NCBI GenBank assembly: GCA_039917655.1
Contig: JBDSJC010000300.1
Span: forward strand, 1 to 13,049
Reading direction: 5' to 3'
From: PNKC01 sp039917655
GTDB lineage: Bacteria; Chloroflexota; Dehalococcoidia; Tepidiformales; Tepidiformaceae
DNA: 13,049 nt
Both the position numbers and the translations under genes were made by a program. The notes under the pieces are model-generated. The model saw only the letters and a list, made by a program, of their open reading frames with translations. It searched no databases and was not told the origin of the DNA. This document shows positions 1 through 7,113 of the stretch, piece after piece; the first letter of the stretch is position 1, and every line of letters begins with the position of its first letter.

Positions 1-96
1 AACTTCGAAACCGTGGTGCGCCAAGACGGCTTCCAGCAGCGTTTGCGCCAGATCCTCCGCGCCGTCCTCCCGGAGATCAACGGACCGGCCGAATGA
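1..96 (+). CDS. C-terminal end of an unidentified upstream gene (5' truncated by window)
   Basis: An open frame runs from base 1 to a TGA at 94-96 and gives 31 residues. The stop overlaps the ATG of the next gene (ATGA), so the two are almost certainly translationally coupled. The visible tail contains F-Q-Q-R-L-R-Q-I-L-R, which resembles the end of the following TetR protein (F-R-D-R-I-K-Q-L-M-R). It may therefore be a paralogous TetR-type regulator. That is an inference from about 16 residues, and any helical C-terminus could look alike. No function can be assigned from what is present. Confidence 0.6.
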   Translation, partial: NFETVVRQDGFQQRLRQILRAVLPEINGPAE

Positions 97-722
97 AAGC
101 ACCCGAAACGCTGGTCGTCCGCGGGAGCGACGGGACCCGTAGGCGCATCCTCAAAGCGGCGATGGAGCTGTTCGGTCGCGATGGCTTCGATGCCACCACG
201 GTCCGCGCCATCGGCGAACGATGCGAACTCACTGACCCCGCGCTCTACTACTACTTCAAATCGAAGCGGGCCGTCTTGGACGCGCTTTGGGACCTTCCGT
301 CGCCCCTCGATCAGATGCGCTCAAAAGCGCCCAACCTCCGCGCTGTGGACAATCGACTAGACGATGCCACGCTCATGGATCTCGTCGATTGGATGCTCAA
401 TGGCGCCTCCAGGCAGGACGCCCTCAACCGCATCCTGATGTGCAGCGTTCTCGACGGCGACGAGACGGCCCTCGCCGTGCGCGAGGCGAAGCGAGTCCAC
501 TGGCGTAAGACACTCACTCCGTACTTCCTCACCGTCTTTTCGCCGGAGGAGGCCACTATCCGCGTCGAAGTCTCGATCATGCTCTCCCTCGGCTTTGTCT
601 ACACCGCCCAGATAGAGCACGGAACAGACTTCCCCGACGTGGCCGCTGACCCAGCCTTCCGCGACCGCATCAAGCAACTCATGCGCATCGCCGTCCCGCT
701 TCCGCCGCGGGAAGAGAATTAG
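93..722 (+). CDS. TetR/AcrR-family transcriptional regulator
   Basis: A 209-aa protein, the usual length for TetR repressors. Residues about 15-60 form the DNA-binding domain: helix 1 has R-R-I-L-K-A-A-M-E-L-F, then the turn G-R-D-G-F with T-T-V-R-A-I-G, and the recognition segment ends A-L-Y-Y-Y-F-K-S-K (residues 50-58), the hallmark of the family. The rest is a helical ligand-binding and dimerisation domain with no ligand class I can recognise. The start ATG overlaps the stop of the preceding gene, and the TAG stop lies one base before the inferred dtd start, so all are probably co-transcribed. The target is unknown. The gene may regulate its own operon, but I see no clear palindromic operator because the upstream region lies outside the window. 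Confidence 0.9.
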   Translation: MKAPETLVVRGSDGTRRRILKAAMELFGRDGFDATTVRAIGERCELTDPALYYYFKSKRAVLDALWDLPSPLDQMRSKAPNLRAVDNRLDDATLMDLVDWMLNGASRQDALNRILMCSVLDGDETALAVREAKRVHWRKTLTPYFLTVFSPEEATIRVEVSIMLSLGFVYTAQIEHGTDFPDVAADPAFRDRIKQLMRIAVPLPPREEN

Positions 723-723
723 C

Positions 724-1206
724 CTGCGCGCCGTCGTCCAGCGTGTCTCCCGGGCGTCTGTCCACATCGATGCGCTCTCCATCGTAGATGCGCTCCCCAT
801 CGCGGAGATCGGCGTGGGCTTCCTCGTCCTGCTCGGCGTGAGCCCCACCGACAGACTCGAAGTTGCGACGAAGTTGGCGGCAAAGATCAGTGCCCTCCGG
901 CTCTTCGAAGACCCTGAGGGCCGCATGAATCTCGGGCTCGCCGATGTGGATGGCGCCATCCTCTGCGTCAGCCAGTTCACCCTCTACAGCGACGTTCGCC
1001 GTGGTCGCCGTCCCTCGTTCGAAGCCGCCGCCCGCGCCGAAGCAGCGCTGCCCCTCTATGAGGCGTTCTGTGCGGCAGTCGAAGCGAACGGGGTGACGTG
1101 CAAGCGTGGCCAATTCGGCGCCCACATGGCCCTCTCGCTCGTGAACGACGGTCCGGTCACCCTGATCATCGACTCCGAACAATTGGACGCGCCGCGCCGC
1201 GCTTGA
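724..1206 (+). CDS. dtd: D-aminoacyl-tRNA deacylase (Dtd), CTG start inferred
   Basis: Dtd hydrolyses D-aminoacyl-tRNAs (for example D-Tyr-tRNA) and glycine mischarged on tRNA-Ala, a proofreading step in the cytoplasm. The family motif S-Q-F-T-L-Y-S-D and the C-terminal L-V-N-D-G-P-V-T motif, with the Gly-Pro that contributes the cross-subunit cis-proline, are both present. The frame has no ATG, GTG or TTG before GTG at 814, which would delete about 30 conserved residues. Translation from CTG at 724 gives L-R-A-V-V-Q-R-V-S-R-A-S-V, matching the family N-terminus M-R-A-V-V-Q-R-V, with GGAAGAG at 710-716 spaced 7 nt away. The product is 160 aa, slightly longer than usual because of a 6-residue tandem duplication near residues 16-27. 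It follows the TetR stop by one base and precedes proS, so translational coupling is likely. Confidence 0.88.
   Translation: MRAVVQRVSRASVHIDALSIVDALPIAEIGVGFLVLLGVSPTDRLEVATKLAAKISALRLFEDPEGRMNLGLADVDGAILCVSQFTLYSDVRRGRRPSFEAAARAEAALPLYEAFCAAVEANGVTCKRGQFGAHMALSLVNDGPVTLIIDSEQLDAPRRA
769..804 (+). repeat. In-frame 18-bp tandem duplication inside dtd
   Basis: Two adjacent 18-bp units, 769-786 and 787-804, match at 15 of 18 positions and encode D-A-L-S-I-V and D-A-L-P-I-A. The family normally has a single nine-residue stretch here, D-G-E-V-V-G-E-I-G, which aligns with D-A-L-P-I-A-E-I-G. One unit is therefore extra, in a surface beta-hairpin near the N-terminus. The frame is kept. Confidence 0.85.
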
Positions 1207-1263
1207 CCAGAACCCGCCGCCCCCCGCAACGTTCACCACACCCGGAACAAGGACGAACCTTTA

Positions 1264-2949
1264 ATGCGGATGAGCAAGCTCCTCCTGAAAACCCTGCGCG
1301 AGCCGCCCTCCGAGGCCGAACTCGCCAGCCACAGGCTCCTGCTCCGCGCTGGCCTCGCGACCCCGCTCGCCGCCGGCCTCTACTGCTTCACCCCCCTTGG
1401 CTGGCGAGTAATGCGCAGGATCGAGGGCATCATCCGCGACGAGATGGACCTCAGCGGCGCCCAGGAGGTCCACCTCCCGGCCCTCCAGCCCATCGAGAAT
1501 TGGGAGCAGACTGGCCGCGCCGAGAGCATGGGCCAGACGCTCTTCCGCCTCGCGGACCGCAAGGAACGGGGATTCGTGCTCGGCCCCACGCACGAGGAGG
1601 TGATGAGCTTCCTTGCTTCTCGGACGATCCAGAGCTACCGCGACCTGCCGGTCACGCTCTACCAGATTCAGACCAAGTTCCGGGACGAACAGCGCCCCCG
1701 AGGCGGCCTGGTGCGGCTGCGCGAATTCACGATGAAGGACGCTTACAGCTTCGACACTAACTGGGACACGCTCGACGCCTCCTACAGCGCCGCCTTCGCC
1801 GCCTATACACGTATTTTCGAACGGGCTGGCGTCCCCGTGATCCCCGTCGCCGCCGACTCCGGCGCGATCGGCGGCAAGGAGAGCCAGGAGTTCATCTTCC
1901 TGACCGACGACGGCGAGGACGAGATCCTCCTCTGTCCAGGCTGTGGCTACGCCGCGAACGCCGAAAAAGCCGACTTCCAGCGCCCACCCGCCATCCAAGC
2001 GGCGCAGGCCGAGATGCAGAAGGTCCCAACTGCCGGCATCAAGACAATCCCGGAACTCGCGGCGTTCCTCAACCTGCACCAACGCCAGACGAAGAAGGCG
2101 GTCTTCTACCGCGTCGATGGCAAGCCCGTCTTCGTCGCAATCCGCGGCGACCTTGACGTCAACGAGATCAAGCTCAAAAACACGCTCAAAGCCAAGGATC
2201 TGGAAGCGATGGACGAGGCGATGGTCCGCGCTTCCGGCCTGGTTGCCGGCTCAGCTTCGGCGGTTGGACTCGTTGGCATGCAGATCGTTGCCGATACCAG
2301 CGCCGTCGAGGCAGCGAATCTTGTCGGCGGCGCGAACGAAGACGGCTTTCACCTTCTCAACACAAACCACGGCCGCGATTGGAAAGCAGACATCGTCGCG
2401 GATATCGCCCTCGCCCGGCGCGGAGACCCCTGCGCCACCTGCGGGACAGCCCTCGAAACCCGCCGCGGCATAGAGATGGGCCACGTCTTCAAGCTCGGCA
2501 CCGTGTACTCAGAGGCGATCGGCGTGAACTACCTGGACGAATCCGGGGAACGCCACCCGGCCGTCATGGGGTGCTACGGCATCGGCGTCGAGCGCATGCT
2601 CGCCGCCATTATCGAAGCCAACCACGACGCTAACGGCATCATCTGGCCAGCCTCTGTCGCCCCGTACGATGTGCACATCGTTGCCCTCAACCTCGACCAG
2701 TCCGCCGTCGCCGAAACCGTTGCGGCCCTCGAAGCCGAACTCACGAGAGCCGGCCTCTCCGCCCTGATCGACGACCGCGACGAATCCGCGGGGATCAAAT
2801 TCAAGGACGCCGACCTGATCGGCATCCCCTTCCGGGTCACCGTAAGCCCGCGCGCGCTCGAAAAAGGCGGAGTCGAGCTCCGCAACCGCCGCAGCGGCGA
2901 AACCGAAGTCGTCCCAATCGCGGCGGCCGTCGCCCGCGTCCACCCTTGA
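1264..2949 (+). CDS. proS: Prolyl-tRNA synthetase, bacterial type with editing domain
   Basis: ProRS charges tRNA-Pro with proline using ATP, in the cytoplasm. At 561 aa it has the length of the bacterial long form. Class II core: motif 1 region about residues 60-85; motif 2 with F-R-D-E-Q-R-P-R-G-G-L-V-R-L-R-E-F near 139-155, followed by M-K-D-A-Y-S-F; motif 3 with M-G-C-Y-G-I-G-V-E-R near 435-444. The inserted cis-editing (YbaK-like) domain spans roughly 235-395, and Lys near 278 (Q-T-K-K-A) is the likely equivalent of the catalytic editing lysine. CPGC at 224-227 and CATC at 390-393 flank the editing domain and could bind zinc. The anticodon-binding domain follows from about 465. The start ATG has AAGGA at 1249-1253; an ATG two codons later is possible. 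It lies 57 nt after dtd, a neighbour that also guards tRNA charging quality. Confidence 0.97.
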   Translation: MRMSKLLLKTLREPPSEAELASHRLLLRAGLATPLAAGLYCFTPLGWRVMRRIEGIIRDEMDLSGAQEVHLPALQPIENWEQTGRAESMGQTLFRLADRKERGFVLGPTHEEVMSFLASRTIQSYRDLPVTLYQIQTKFRDEQRPRGGLVRLREFTMKDAYSFDTNWDTLDASYSAAFAAYTRIFERAGVPVIPVAADSGAIGGKESQEFIFLTDDGEDEILLCPGCGYAANAEKADFQRPPAIQAAQAEMQKVPTAGIKTIPELAAFLNLHQRQTKKAVFYRVDGKPVFVAIRGDLDVNEIKLKNTLKAKDLEAMDEAMVRASGLVAGSASAVGLVGMQIVADTSAVEAANLVGGANEDGFHLLNTNHGRDWKADIVADIALARRGDPCATCGTALETRRGIEMGHVFKLGTVYSEAIGVNYLDESGERHPAVMGCYGIGVERMLAAIIEANHDANGIIWPASVAPYDVHIVALNLDQSAVAETVAALEAELTRAGLSALIDDRDESAGIKFKDADLIGIPFRVTVSPRALEKGGVELRNRRSGETEVVPIAAAVARVHP

Positions 2950-3010
2950 CACCTCTCGCGTCAGGATTCCCCAGGCTTTAACGGTCTGCGCGCCAAGTAC
3001 TTGCCTGCGG

Positions 3011-3019
3011 TGCTATACT
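3011..3019 (+). promoter_or_regulatory. Extended -10 promoter candidate for the nusA operon
   Basis: TGCTATACT matches an extended -10 (TGn plus TATACT). No -35 match sits 17 bp upstream. Transcription would begin near 3026, after proS and about 60 nt before nusA. The same CTATACT box occurs ahead of the aldo/keto reductase and nadE genes. Confidence 0.6.
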
Positions 3020-3032
3020 CTCTCCCACACAG

Positions 3033-3054
3033 CACTTCCTTGTGAAGCGAAGTG
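3033..3054 (+). promoter_or_regulatory. Alternative (anti-terminator-like) hairpin in the nusA leader
   Basis: CACTTC at 3033-3038 is exactly complementary to GAAGTG at 3049-3054, with a 10-nt loop. The right arm shares AAGTG with the left arm of the following terminator, so the two hairpins cannot form together. It would form first during transcription but is weaker (6 bp against 9). The overlap is seen in the sequence; a switching role is inferred. Confidence 0.4.
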
Positions 3055-3075
3055 GGCCCTCGGGTCCACTTTTTT
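3050..3075 (+). terminator. Intrinsic terminator or attenuator directly upstream of nusA
   Basis: AAGTGGGCCC (3050-3059) pairs with GGGTCCACTT (3062-3071), with one G-U pair. In practice this is a 9-bp stem closed by a CUCG tetraloop, and a run of six T ends at 3075. It has the full architecture of a Rho-independent terminator. Because the nusA ATG follows only 10 nt later, any mRNA covering nusA must read through it. It can end proS transcripts and attenuate nusA. Confidence 0.8.
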
Positions 3076-3085
3076 GTTGAGGCAC

Positions 3086-4597
3086 ATGAAGAACGAATTT
3101 TTGCTCGCGCTCGGTCAACTGGCGGCAGAGAAGAACCTCCCGAAGGAGATTGTCTTCGAGGCGGTCGAAGCTGCCCTTACCTCGGCCTACCGCCGAGAAG
3201 GTGAAAACGCGCCCAACATCTACGCGAAAATCGACCACGAAAGTGGAGAAATTCGCGCCTACATGCAGAAAGCCGTCGTCGAAGACGTGCTCGAACCGAA
3301 CGTCGAGATCTCCATTGAGGAAGCGAAGCGCTACAAGGTCAACGCCGCCGAGGGCGACGTGCTCGATTTCGAAATCAAGATCCCGGACAACGCCGGCCGC
3401 ATTGCCGCTCAAACCGCGAAGCAGGTCGTCCTCCAGCGCCTCCGCGAGGCAGAGCGCGACGCAGTCTTTGACGAATACTTTGGCCGCGAAGGCGAGATCA
3501 TTGTTGGCACTGTCCAGCGCGTGGAGCCTCGCCAGGCGATCATCGAACTCGGCAAGGGCACGGAGGCTGTCCTGCCTTACACCGAACAGGTGCGCAACGA
3601 GCATTTGCGCCCCGGCCAGCGCGCCAAGGTGCTCCTCCTCGAAGTGGTTAAGGCAGTCAAAGGCCCGCAGGTTATCGTCAGCCGCTCCCACCGCAACCTC
3701 CTTCGCCGCCTTTTCGAGATGGAAGTCCCAGAGATCTCTGCTGGGACGGTCGAAATCAAGAGCATTGCGCGCGAAGGCGGCCACCGCAGCAAGGTCGCCG
3801 TCTACTCTCGCAACCCGAACATCGATCCAATCGGCGCCTGTGTCGGCATGCGCGGCAGTCGCATCCAGAACATCGTCAACGAGTTGACGGGCGAACGCAT
3901 CGACGTCATCAAGTGGGACCCCGATCCCGCCAACTTCGTCTCGAACGCGCTGAGCCCCGCCCAGGTCATCGAGGTCACGATCGATCAAGACGAGCACAAG
4001 GCAACCGTGAGGGTGCCGGACAGCATGCTCTCACTGGCCATCGGCAAAGAGGGCCAGAACGCGCGGCTGGCCGCCAAGCTGACAGGTTGGCGCATCGACA
4101 TCCACAGTCAGGCGGCCGCCGACCGTGCGGAATCGCCGGCTTCGTTCGTGCCGTTCGTCCCAGGTGAAGAGCCGGATATCGATGTCATCGCCGAAGCCGA
4201 GGAGATCGCCGCGGCCGTCCCCGAGCCGATCGTCACTCGTCCTGTGGTCCCCGCTGCCAGTTCCGAGGCGGAGCGCACGGCGGCCGAGGAAGACGATGTC
4301 ACTTTCGCCGCCGCCGTCGCCCAAATGCCAGTCCCGGACCGCGACGAACGCGAGTCTGAAGACTACGGCGAAGAACGCGATGACGACGACGAAGAGTACG
4401 AAGTGCCCGCCGCCATCGTGCCCGAGCACAAGCCAAGCGCCATCCGCTTCGGCGAGGATCTCGTCCGTCAGACGGAAGCCGAGGAGATCGCCAAGAAGGC
4501 TGCCGCCAACAAGGCCAAGGCCAGGCGCGCCCCGCGCTTCATCGAAGAGACCGAAGAAGACCTCGAAGAGATCGACTACTCCGGTCGCATCCATTAG
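3086..4597 (+). CDS. nusA: Transcription termination/antitermination factor NusA
   Basis: NusA binds RNA polymerase and nascent RNA, and promotes pausing and hairpin-dependent termination or, with partners, antitermination. ATG 3086 gives the normal N-terminus M-K-N-E-F and has GAGG at 3079-3082, only 3 nt away; an in-frame TTG at 3074 lies inside the terminator U-run and is rejected. The 503-aa protein has the RNAP-binding N-terminal domain (about 1-130), S1 (about 135-200), KH1 with GMRG (254-257) and KH2 with GKEG (320-323). From about 345 to the end is a low-complexity, strongly acidic tail with a D/E-rich block, then a short basic K-A-K-A-R-R segment and a final acidic stretch. It is not the E. 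coli AR1/AR2 pair. It heads the operon, with rnpM 12 nt downstream, and its leader looks suited to autoregulation. Confidence 0.97.
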   Translation: MKNEFLLALGQLAAEKNLPKEIVFEAVEAALTSAYRREGENAPNIYAKIDHESGEIRAYMQKAVVEDVLEPNVEISIEEAKRYKVNAAEGDVLDFEIKIPDNAGRIAAQTAKQVVLQRLREAERDAVFDEYFGREGEIIVGTVQRVEPRQAIIELGKGTEAVLPYTEQVRNEHLRPGQRAKVLLLEVVKAVKGPQVIVSRSHRNLLRRLFEMEVPEISAGTVEIKSIAREGGHRSKVAVYSRNPNIDPIGACVGMRGSRIQNIVNELTGERIDVIKWDPDPANFVSNALSPAQVIEVTIDQDEHKATVRVPDSMLSLAIGKEGQNARLAAKLTGWRIDIHSQAAADRAESPASFVPFVPGEEPDIDVIAEAEEIAAAVPEPIVTRPVVPAASSEAERTAAEEDDVTFAAAVAQMPVPDRDERESEDYGEERDDDDEEYEVPAAIVPEHKPSAIRFGEDLVRQTEAEEIAKKAAANKAKARRAPRFIEETEEDLEEIDYSGRIH

Positions 4598-4609
4598 GGG
4601 CGCCAGCCG

Positions 4610-4918
4610 ATGGCGCCCGCTCCAGTGAAACCGGTCCGCAAAGCGCCGCAACGCACCTGCATCGCCTGCCGCCAGGAACAGGGCAAGCGCGACCTGATTC
4701 GCATTGTGCGCACACCCGCGCAGCAGATCATCGTGGATCCCACTGGAAAAACGAACGGCCGCGGCGCCTACCTTCATCCTGTGCGTTCCTGTTGGGAGAA
4801 AGCGCTGAAAGGCGCTACCATTAAGAACGCACTCAAAGTTTCCCCGGAACCGGACGAACTGCAGGCGCTCCGCGCCTTCGCCCAGGCGTTGCCGGCAGAA
4901 GAAAGCGAATCACTATGA
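4610..4918 (+). CDS. rnpM: RNase P modulator RnpM (YlxR, DUF448)
   Basis: A 102-aa protein of the YlxR family, found between nusA and infB in many bacteria. In Firmicutes the family has been shown to bind the RNase P RNA and modulate tRNA processing. Characteristic elements are R-T-C-I-A-C-R (residues 15-21), K-R-D-L-I-R-I-V-R, V-D-P-T-G-K, N-G-R-G-A-Y-L (50-55) and a later S-C-W. AGGGG at 4596-4600 is spaced about 9 nt from the ATG and overlaps the nusA stop. The last codons overlap infB (ATGA), giving translational coupling. No ylxQ (L7Ae-like) gene separates it from infB, unlike in Bacillus. Confidence 0.93.
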   Translation: MAPAPVKPVRKAPQRTCIACRQEQGKRDLIRIVRTPAQQIIVDPTGKTNGRGAYLHPVRSCWEKALKGATIKNALKVSPEPDELQALRAFAQALPAEESESL

Positions 4919-6687
4919 CGGCAAACCCAAATACCGCGGTCGCACTGCCGCCCGCGCTAACCGTAAAAGAACTGGCTGACCTCCTTGATGTCACCCCGGT
5001 GGAAGTCATCAAACGCCTGATGACGAACGGCGTGATGGCCTCCATGAACCAGTCGATCGACTACGACACCGCGGCGATCGTCGCGGTGGAGTTCGGCTTT
5101 GACCCCGAAGAGATGGCCTCAGCCGAAGTTTCGACGCTGCCCGAGGTCATCGAAGACGCGGAGGAACCGGACGACCCGGCCTCGCTCGTTGCCCGCCCGC
5201 CCGTCGTCACCATTCTCGGCCACGTAGACCACGGCAAGACGAGCCTCCTCGATGCCATCCGAACGACGAAAGTCGCTGCCGGTGAGGCCGGCGGTATCAC
5301 CCAGCACATCGGCGCCTACCAGGTCGAACTCGACGGCAAGATGATCACCTTCATCGATACGCCGGGCCACGCGGCCTTCACGGCGATGCGTGCCCGCGGC
5401 GCCCAGGTGACGGATATTGCTGTGCTGGTCGTCGCAGCCGACGACGGCGTCATGCCTCAGACCATCGAGGCCATAAACCACGCCAAAGCCGCCGGCGTCC
5501 CAATTATTGTTGCGATCAACAAGAGCGACCTTCCCGGCGCTAATCCGGACCGCGTAAAGCAGCAACTCACCGAGCACGGTCTTGTGGTCGAAGACTACGG
5601 TGGCGATGTGGTCGCGGTCCCGGTCTCGGCCCTGAAGAAGACCGGCATCGATGACCTGCTGGAGTCGATCAACCTCGTCGCCGAGATCTCGGAGTTGAAA
5701 GCCAACCCCAACCGTCCCGGGATCGCGGTAGTTATTGAAGCGGAGCTGGACCCCTCTCGCGGCCCAATCGCCACGGTGCTCGTGAAGAACGGCACCCTCC
5801 GCCAGGGTGATGCCCTGGTTGCCGGCGAAACCAGCGGCAAAGTCAAGGCGATGTTTAACGACCGCGGCGAACGTATCAAGGAAGCCGGGCCAGCATCGCC
5901 AGCGGTGATCATGGGCCTCGAAAACGTACCCGAGGCCGGCGAGCGCATCCGTGTCGTCGCCGATGAGCGCGAGGCGCGCCTGATCGTCGAAACCCGCCGC
6001 CGCAGCCGCGAAGCCGACGAGCAGACCGACCACGCCCACGTCAACCTGGACACGCTCTTCAACGAGATCAGCGCGGGCAAGCTCAAGGAACTGATCCTGA
6101 TCCTTAAAGCCGACGTCCGCGGCAGCGCCGAAGCGGTCAAGGGCGCCCTCGAACGGCTTGGCACGTCCGAAGTCAAAGTGAAAGTGATCCATGCCGCCAC
6201 CGGCCCAGTCAGCGACTCGGACGTGATGCTGGCCGAAGCCTCGAACGGCATCATCATCGCCTTCAACATCAAGACTGACCCCTCCGCCCGCAAACGCGCC
6301 GATGCCACCGGCGTCGAGATCCGCCCCTACACGATCATCTACCAGGCGATCGAGGATATCGAAAAAGCCCTCGCTGGCATGTACGAGCCAACATTCGAGC
6401 AGGTGATCGACGGTCACGCCGAGGTCCGCCAGATCTTCAAGTCCAGCCGTCTCGGCGGCATCGCCGGCAGTTTCGTGCTTGATGGCACGCTCAAACGGGG
6501 CTCTACCGTCCGCATCCTGCGTAAGGGCACGGAAATCGGAAAGGGCCGGTGCGAGGGCCTCAAGCGCTTCGCCGATGACGCCCGCGAGGTCGCCGCTGGC
6601 TACGAGTGCGGCATCGTCATCGGCGGCTTCGATAAGTTCGTCGAGGGTGACGTTGTCGAATTCTTCCACGAAGAGCGCACCAACTAG
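4915..6687 (+). CDS. infB: Translation initiation factor IF-2
   Basis: IF-2 is the GTPase that places fMet-tRNA on the 30S subunit and drives 50S joining. Residues about 14-65 form one IF2_N domain. The G domain has G1 G-H-V-D-H-G-K-T (102-109), the G2 region G-G-I-T-Q-H, G3 D-T-P-G-H (148-152), G4 N-K-S-D (202-205) and a G5 S-A-L segment. Domains II, III and the fMet-binding C1/C2 domains follow to residue 590. At 590 aa it is a short form: the long charged N-terminal extension seen in E. coli or actinobacteria is absent. The start ATG lies inside the rnpM stop (ATGA). All catalytic motifs are intact. Confidence 0.98.
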   Translation: MTANPNTAVALPPALTVKELADLLDVTPVEVIKRLMTNGVMASMNQSIDYDTAAIVAVEFGFDPEEMASAEVSTLPEVIEDAEEPDDPASLVARPPVVTILGHVDHGKTSLLDAIRTTKVAAGEAGGITQHIGAYQVELDGKMITFIDTPGHAAFTAMRARGAQVTDIAVLVVAADDGVMPQTIEAINHAKAAGVPIIVAINKSDLPGANPDRVKQQLTEHGLVVEDYGGDVVAVPVSALKKTGIDDLLESINLVAEISELKANPNRPGIAVVIEAELDPSRGPIATVLVKNGTLRQGDALVAGETSGKVKAMFNDRGERIKEAGPASPAVIMGLENVPEAGERIRVVADEREARLIVETRRRSREADEQTDHAHVNLDTLFNEISAGKLKELILILKADVRGSAEAVKGALERLGTSEVKVKVIHAATGPVSDSDVMLAEASNGIIIAFNIKTDPSARKRADATGVEIRPYTIIYQAIEDIEKALAGMYEPTFEQVIDGHAEVRQIFKSSRLGGIAGSFVLDGTLKRGSTVRILRKGTEIGKGRCEGLKRFADDAREVAAGYECGIVIGGFDKFVEGDVVEFFHEERTN

Positions 6688-6719
6688 CATTCGCCGGTCC
6701 TTCGGCCTGGGAGCGCGTC

Positions 6720-7112
6720 ATGAGCATGCGGACAGCCCGCGTCAACGAATTGCTGCGCGAAGAGCTCAGCCAACTGATCCTGCGCGAAGTGAAAGACCCC
6801 CGTGTTAGCCGGGGGCTCGTCTCGATCACCGAGGTTCAGGTCTCGCCGGACCTTCGCCGCGCTGTCGTTTACGTTTCGCACCTGGGCAACGAGGGCGAAC
6901 GCGATGGCGTGCTCAAGGGCCTCGAAAGCTCAGCCCATTTCATGCACCGCGAACTCATGCATCGTCTGAAGATGCGGAACGTCCCCGAACTCGTCTTCCG
7001 CTTTGACCCTTCGATTGAGCGGGGAGCACGTCTCGCCTCGCTCATCAACAAAGTCACTCACGACCCGGCGCACCCGCTTCAGGCTGAGGATAGCCCCGAG
7101 GACGCGCCCTAG
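6720..7112 (+). CDS. rbfA: 30S ribosome-binding factor A (RbfA)
   Basis: RbfA is a late 30S-assembly and cold-adaptation factor that binds near the 5' end helix of 16S rRNA. The 130-aa sequence has the type II KH-fold pattern: R-V-N-E-L-L-R-E-E-L, K-D-P-R-V then L-V-S-I-T-E-V, S-P-D-L-R-R-A-V-V-Y-V-S, and a C-terminal F-R-F-D-P-S-I-E. GGGAG at 6709-6713 is about 6 nt from the first ATG (6720). A second ATG two codons on gives M-R-T-A-R-V and could be used instead. The gene follows infB by 32 nt and ends one base before the truB GTG. Confidence 0.95.
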   Translation: MSMRTARVNELLREELSQLILREVKDPRVSRGLVSITEVQVSPDLRRAVVYVSHLGNEGERDGVLKGLESSAHFMHRELMHRLKMRNVPELVFRFDPSIERGARLASLINKVTHDPAHPLQAEDSPEDAP

Positions 7113-7113
7113 C

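Noticed and set aside
3074..3085. TTG at 3074 as the nusA start
   Set aside because: It lies inside the terminator U-run with no ribosome-binding site, and the family N-terminus begins at the ATG at 3086.
5119..6690. 523-codon minus-strand ORF opposite infB
   Set aside because: It is a shadow of the infB coding frame in GC-rich DNA; the plus-strand product has complete IF-2 motifs.
6797..6815. CCCCCG/CGGGGG hairpin in rbfA
   Set aside because: It lies inside the conserved K-D-P-R-V coding motif, has no T-run and no termination logic, and is likely a by-product of GC-rich codon use.
7003..7113. Extended TruB start inside rbfA
   Set aside because: It adds non-homologous residues over the rbfA frame; the GTG at 7114 matches the family N-terminus.
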